Positions 45,631 to 48,752 of a DNA stretch of 48,752 nt are shown in pieces. Source of the DNA: Nitrososphaera sp. AFS. GTDB lineage: Archaea > Thermoproteota > Nitrososphaeria > Nitrososphaerales > Nitrososphaeraceae. Position numbers and translations under genes: made by a program. Below the pieces are notes generated by a model, which was given only the letters and a program-made list of their open reading frames with translations, searched no databases and had not been told where the DNA came from. The first letter of the stretch is position 1. Every line of letters starts with the position of its first letter. Where the stretch lies: NCBI RefSeq assembly GCF_009898475.1, contig NZ_QURE01000020.1, positions 1-48,752 on the forward strand, read 5' to 3'.

Positions 45631-46062
45631 ATGCCTGATGAAACTTCGGATACGGACGAGCAGTACGTTTTAGCAAGAATAAGTAAAGTCGGTTTTGTGG
45701 ATCAGTTGGGATTGGAAGGGGTGGTGATACTGCAGACTCCTGAAGGGAAAGAATTTCCTATGCGCGCTTTTTCTGGGGAGGTTGCCAAGCATATATCGCG
45801 ATTCACAAGCGGTGATAAGAATACTATTCCTACAATTTACAACCTAGTAGAGGAAATTGCAGCAATGCAAGACCTATTATTGATGGAGGTGAGGGTTTAT
45901 CAGAGCGGTTCGGTTTTGCGCGCAAATCTTTATTTCAAAACCAGAGATGCGAGTCTAGTGTTGAGAAACTATAGAGCATCTGATTCGATTGCTTTAGCAG
46001 CTTATTACGATGTACCAATTAAGGTAAGAAAGGGAATATTTGAGGAGGCAATTGAACAGTAA
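45631..46062 (+). CDS. BFN/DUF151 domain protein
   Basis: The 143-residue protein has the bifunctional-nuclease (DUF151) fold signatures: VVILQTPEGKEFPMRAFSGEVAKHI, PTIYNLVEEIAAM and the C-terminal RASDSIALAAYYDVPI. Plant and bacterial relatives show DNase/RNase activity or act in stress responses; the archaeal role is unknown. ATG 45631; an acidic N-terminus (DETSDTDEQ) precedes the domain. Confidence 0.88.
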   Translation: MPDETSDTDEQYVLARISKVGFVDQLGLEGVVILQTPEGKEFPMRAFSGEVAKHISRFTSGDKNTIPTIYNLVEEIAAMQDLLLMEVRVYQSGSVLRANLYFKTRDASLVLRNYRASDSIALAAYYDVPIKVRKGIFEEAIEQ

Positions 46063-46811
46063 CATTTCCATAGGGTACCACGGATAACCACTTTTGAACT
46101 ACATATTCTCTTTGAGTTTCTGTTTGATTGGTTCCTGATCTGAATTGGTCTCTACTATTGGCTCACATGCGAAGGCGTATTTTGGGTAAATTGCCATTTA
46201 AACGTACGAGTAATCACTAGAGACTTTTTCGCTCTAGTTTATTTGATAGTACCACAAATTGCCTATTGATAGTTCAGATTTACTAGACTTTGTACTATCA
46301 TGGCTCAGCCATCCAAACCCAGCAGAACAAACATTTGCTTACATTTTGACTTTTTGATCCATAATCATTCTAATAGGCACATCCAATTATATTCGGATGA
46401 ATGACTATATTGTACCAGAACACACTAGGTACTTCTTATAGTTGTTGAAGTGTTCTAAAGGCATTTTCGTTAATCTTCTTTTTTTCGACCGATCGAGCAT
46501 GAGCTCTTTCCTATTATTGATATCCCGACATATTTCATAGCCTTTCTGTCCAAACGATGTCATTTATGCAGTCCACGCCATTGCAGTCAGGAGCGAGCTA
46601 ATTCAAACCGCAGAGGGGAAGTCTTTCTTTGCTCAACTCTAGATATCCAAATGGAAGTTGATGACTATCTGGTTCATTTCGATACGTGATGGTGATAACG
46701 TTGTATTTAATTGGTATTTTTGGCAATCGAAGGAAAGGAAAAGCACACAAAAATAGAGTCAAGTATGTAACCAACACTTAAATCATCAGTCTTGATTAAT
46801 ATGATCGCAAA
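46063..46811. other. Intergenic region before tatA
   Basis: In this 749-base gap the only structure I see is a hairpin, ACTAGAG (46216-46222) with CTCTAGT (46232-46238) around a T-rich loop. A minus-strand frame of 41 codons at 46438-46563 is not supported. Confidence 0.45.
46216..46238. repeat. Seven-base-pair inverted repeat
   Basis: A perfect stem ACTAGAG/CTCTAGT has a nine-base loop containing TTTTT. It lies 150 bases after the DUF151 gene and is followed by TTATTT. It could be a terminator or RNA processing structure, but it is far from the gene. Confidence 0.3.
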
Positions 46812-47141
46812 ATGCCAGTTGAGTTAACCATCCTTTCGATGGCCCTAATGAACAGCATGGAAGTGATAATTATTATACTGATAGGAGTAGTTCTCATTTT
46901 TGGGGTTAAAAAGATCCCTGAACTAGCCCGGTCATTTGGAAAGGCGACTTCAGAATATGAGAAAGCTAGGATCGAGGCACGGATGGAGCTTCAACATGTT
47001 AGGAACCAAAATTCTGGCGTAGTTGGGAGAGAAAAACTGGAAGTTATCGCTGAGGGACTTGGGATCGACTATGCGAACAAGGATGATGATGAGCTAAGAA
47101 TTGCGATTGAAGCAGAAATCAACAAAAACAGGGGTAAATGA
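46812..47141 (+). CDS. Twin-arginine translocase subunit TatA-like
   Basis: The 109-residue protein has one N-terminal membrane helix (about residues 15-31, MEVIIIILIGVVLIF), the hinge FGVKKIPELARSFGKA with the conserved FG-x-KK-x-PEL pattern, an amphipathic helix and a charged cytoplasmic tail. TatA forms the pore that exports folded proteins. The tail has an extra acidic segment (IDYANKDDDELRIAIEAE). ATG 46812 or the ATGs at 46842/46851 could be the start; the latter would be nearer typical N-termini. No tatC is nearby. Confidence 0.88.
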   Translation: MPVELTILSMALMNSMEVIIIILIGVVLIFGVKKIPELARSFGKATSEYEKARIEARMELQHVRNQNSGVVGREKLEVIAEGLGIDYANKDDDELRIAIEAEINKNRGK

Positions 47142-47227
47142 ATGACAAGGAAGGAAATGCAGGACGATCGAGTATTATTTTCCTAATCTAGCTTTAGAGA
47201 TTTACAATCGGTTGCCTTTTCCTTAAA

Positions 47228-48316
47228 ATGATCCCCAGAACACGGATGGAGAACATCGTTGCTAAATATGATAAGAAAAATATTATGGTTGGTGTGATAG
47301 GTAGTCACTCTGCTTTAGAAATTATGGATGGTGCAAAGGATGAAGGTATTAAAACCGTATGTATTTGCGAAAAAGGTCGAGAAATTGCTTATCAAAGATT
47401 TGCAAGACTGACAGACAAGCTCATTTTGTTAGACAAGTTTTCGGACATTCTTTATAAAGAAAATCAAGAAGCTCTCTTATCACTAAATACGATTATAATT
47501 CCCCACCGTGCGTTTACAGCTTACCTTGGATACAATAATATTGAAAATAATTTGGAAATACCAATCTTTGGGAACAGAGCGCTACTGAGAGCAGAGGAGC
47601 GTAGATCTGAAAAATACCTTTTAGAAAAGGCAAAGATTAGACACCCTAGAATTTACTCAAAAGCGCAAGATATTGATGGGTTAGCTGTGGTGAAGGTCCA
47701 AGAGGCTAAACGGTCACTAGAGAGAGCATTTTTTGTAGTTTCTTCCTATGAGGATTATGTCAGGAAAGCAGAACTACGGCTAAAACGTGGTCTGATTACA
47801 GCGAATGATCTCGAGTCTGCCGTCATCGAAGAATATGTGATTGGTACTTATTTTAATCTTAACTTTTTTTCTTCGCCATTAACTAAAAGTACTGAGTTCC
47901 TAGGAATAGAGAGAAGATTACAAACGAATCTCCATGACTTTACTACATTAACTGCCAGACAACAAATGGAAATTGACATTGAGTTACAAAACATAGAGGT
48001 GGGACATACGCCCGCGAGTATACGTGAATCACTACTGGAGAAGGTCTTTAAAATTGGCGACTGCTTTATTAATGCAGTAAAACTAGAGTATCCGCCAGGA
48101 CTTATTGGACCCCTGTCTCTACAAAGTATTGTGACAGCTGAGCTTGATCTCGTGGTTTATGATGTCTCCCTTAGAGTTCCGGGAAATCCTATTATGGCAA
48201 CCACAAGTCCCTACACAAAGTACTACTTTGGTTACACCATGGGTGTGGGTAGACGAATTGCAATCGAAATAAAAAGAGCTATCGAACAACGAACTCTTGG
48301 ACAAATTATTACCTAA
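47228..48316 (+). CDS. purP: Purine biosynthesis ligase PurP (FAICAR synthetase-like)
   Basis: The archaeal enzyme PurP formylates AICAR with ATP and formate, replacing the bacterial PurH step in purine synthesis. The 362-residue ATP-grasp protein shows VGVIGSHSALEIMDGAKDEG at the N-terminus, IIIPHRAFTAYLGY, PIFGNRALLRAEE, VIEEYVIGTYFNLNFF and the C-terminal metal loop FDVS-like VYDVSLRVPGNPI with TSPYTKYYFG. The length is normal. ATG 47228. PurO/PurP paralogues exist in archaea, so the exact step is probable rather than certain. Confidence 0.9.
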   Translation: MIPRTRMENIVAKYDKKNIMVGVIGSHSALEIMDGAKDEGIKTVCICEKGREIAYQRFARLTDKLILLDKFSDILYKENQEALLSLNTIIIPHRAFTAYLGYNNIENNLEIPIFGNRALLRAEERRSEKYLLEKAKIRHPRIYSKAQDIDGLAVVKVQEAKRSLERAFFVVSSYEDYVRKAELRLKRGLITANDLESAVIEEYVIGTYFNLNFFSSPLTKSTEFLGIERRLQTNLHDFTTLTARQQMEIDIELQNIEVGHTPASIRESLLEKVFKIGDCFINAVKLEYPPGLIGPLSLQSIVTAELDLVVYDVSLRVPGNPIMATTSPYTKYYFGYTMGVGRRIAIEIKRAIEQRTLGQIIT

Positions 48317-48752
48317 TGATACTATGGAATAATCGATCTTATTACTAATTGTAGAGCAGTTATATGTTTACCTTACTAGTACTCTACTGTATGATAAGTT
48401 AAGTACCAAATTGCTCATTTACAACCTCAGTACTATTCATGATGGGAAATAGGATGTCTTGTTAGGATAAATGAAGGTACTTGATTTATGGTATGAAATA
48501 TTATTCTATATAGGTTATTGATATCGTGACATTCCATTCACCTTATTTCAAAATACCTTTCCTAAGCGAGCAATCTAGAAAAGACAGAAAGTATTGGCAA
48601 AAAGGTAAAGGTATCATTGGAATGGTGGCGACTTGACCTTTAACGTGCGAGTCATTGTATATAGGTATTTTATCGAGTCCATTTAATAAACAGCCAGTCA
48701 ATATTTACTAGATTTGTCAGCTACACCATTTGTATGGTCATAAGCGGGAACA
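48317..48752. other. Terminal intergenic region
   Basis: No complete gene is seen. At 48734 an ATG (reading MVISGN to the window edge) has an A/T box (CAATATTTAC) about 26 bases before it and may start the next gene, which is cut by the window end. Confidence 0.35.

Noticed and set aside
46438-46563. Minus-strand frame of 41 codons in the gap before tatA
   Set aside because: It is short, lysine-rich through a poly-A run, and lacks promoter or family support.

Overview
The window reads as chromosomal DNA of an ammonia-oxidising-type archaeon (Thaumarchaeota/Nitrososphaerota, probably group I.1b, Nitrososphaera/Nitrosocosmicus-like). The evidence is archaeal information-processing genes (RFC large subunit, EF-2, TiaS, PurP, archaeal AlaRS and LeuRS, beta-CASP nuclease), TATA boxes about 25 bases before start codons (leaderless transcripts), AT-rich sequence, many wide intergenic gaps, and the typical small thaumarchaeal zinc-ribbon and RAM-domain proteins. 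Genus placement is an inference.

Layout. 1-1.2 kb: 3' part of a broken Cdc48 AAA ATPase gene. 1.4-5 kb: small zinc protein, rfcL, a stand-alone Lrp-type RAM protein. 5.7-8.6 kb: metallo-beta-lactamase-fold protein, tRNA-Leu(CAG) with two introns, endonuclease III. 8.7-12.2 kb: amphipathic Ala/Thr/Lys-rich protein, AN1-finger/site-2-protease fusion, YfcE-like phosphodiesterase, secreted His-rich protein. 12.4-16.8 kb: two transporters (APC permease with stress-protein tail; NCS1 permease), each with a related decayed reading frame at its 3' end. 16.9-18.5 kb: initiator tRNA-Met with two non-canonical introns, and tiaS. 18.7-22.1 kb: a perfect 41-bp tandem duplication, hisI, thrC and a MoaD-like/E1 fusion. 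22.1-22.9 kb: dead IS5-family element with TTA target duplication. 23.2-31.8 kb: OGG1-like glycosylase, beta-CASP nuclease, alaS-leuS pair, small membrane protein. 31.9-38 kb: ilvA, HMG-CoA synthase and the menaquinone (futalosine) genes mqnC, mqnE, mqnD. 38.2-40.4 kb: EF-2, whose C-terminus is displaced into another frame at a run of six C. 41-48.3 kb: mannosyl-3-phosphoglycerate synthase, asnB, a dual-specificity phosphatase, a BFN/DUF151 protein, TatA and PurP.

How the genes fit together. Amino-acid metabolism (hisI, thrC, ilvA, asnB) sits among translation genes (alaS, leuS, fusA, two tRNAs, tiaS), repair/replication genes (rfcL, nth, ogg) and cofactor or lipid genes (mqnC/E/D for menaquinone, HMG-CoA synthase for isoprenoids). 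Most are single transcription units; the tight pairs are thrC with the E1 fusion and alaS with leuS.

The strongest unusual signals are the two tRNA genes carrying four introns between them, three outside the usual 37/38 site, each with an exact 3-nt bulge / 4-bp helix / 3-nt bulge splicing motif; the EF-2 frameshift; the MoaD-E1 fusion beside threonine synthase; and the paired decayed frames beside the transporters.
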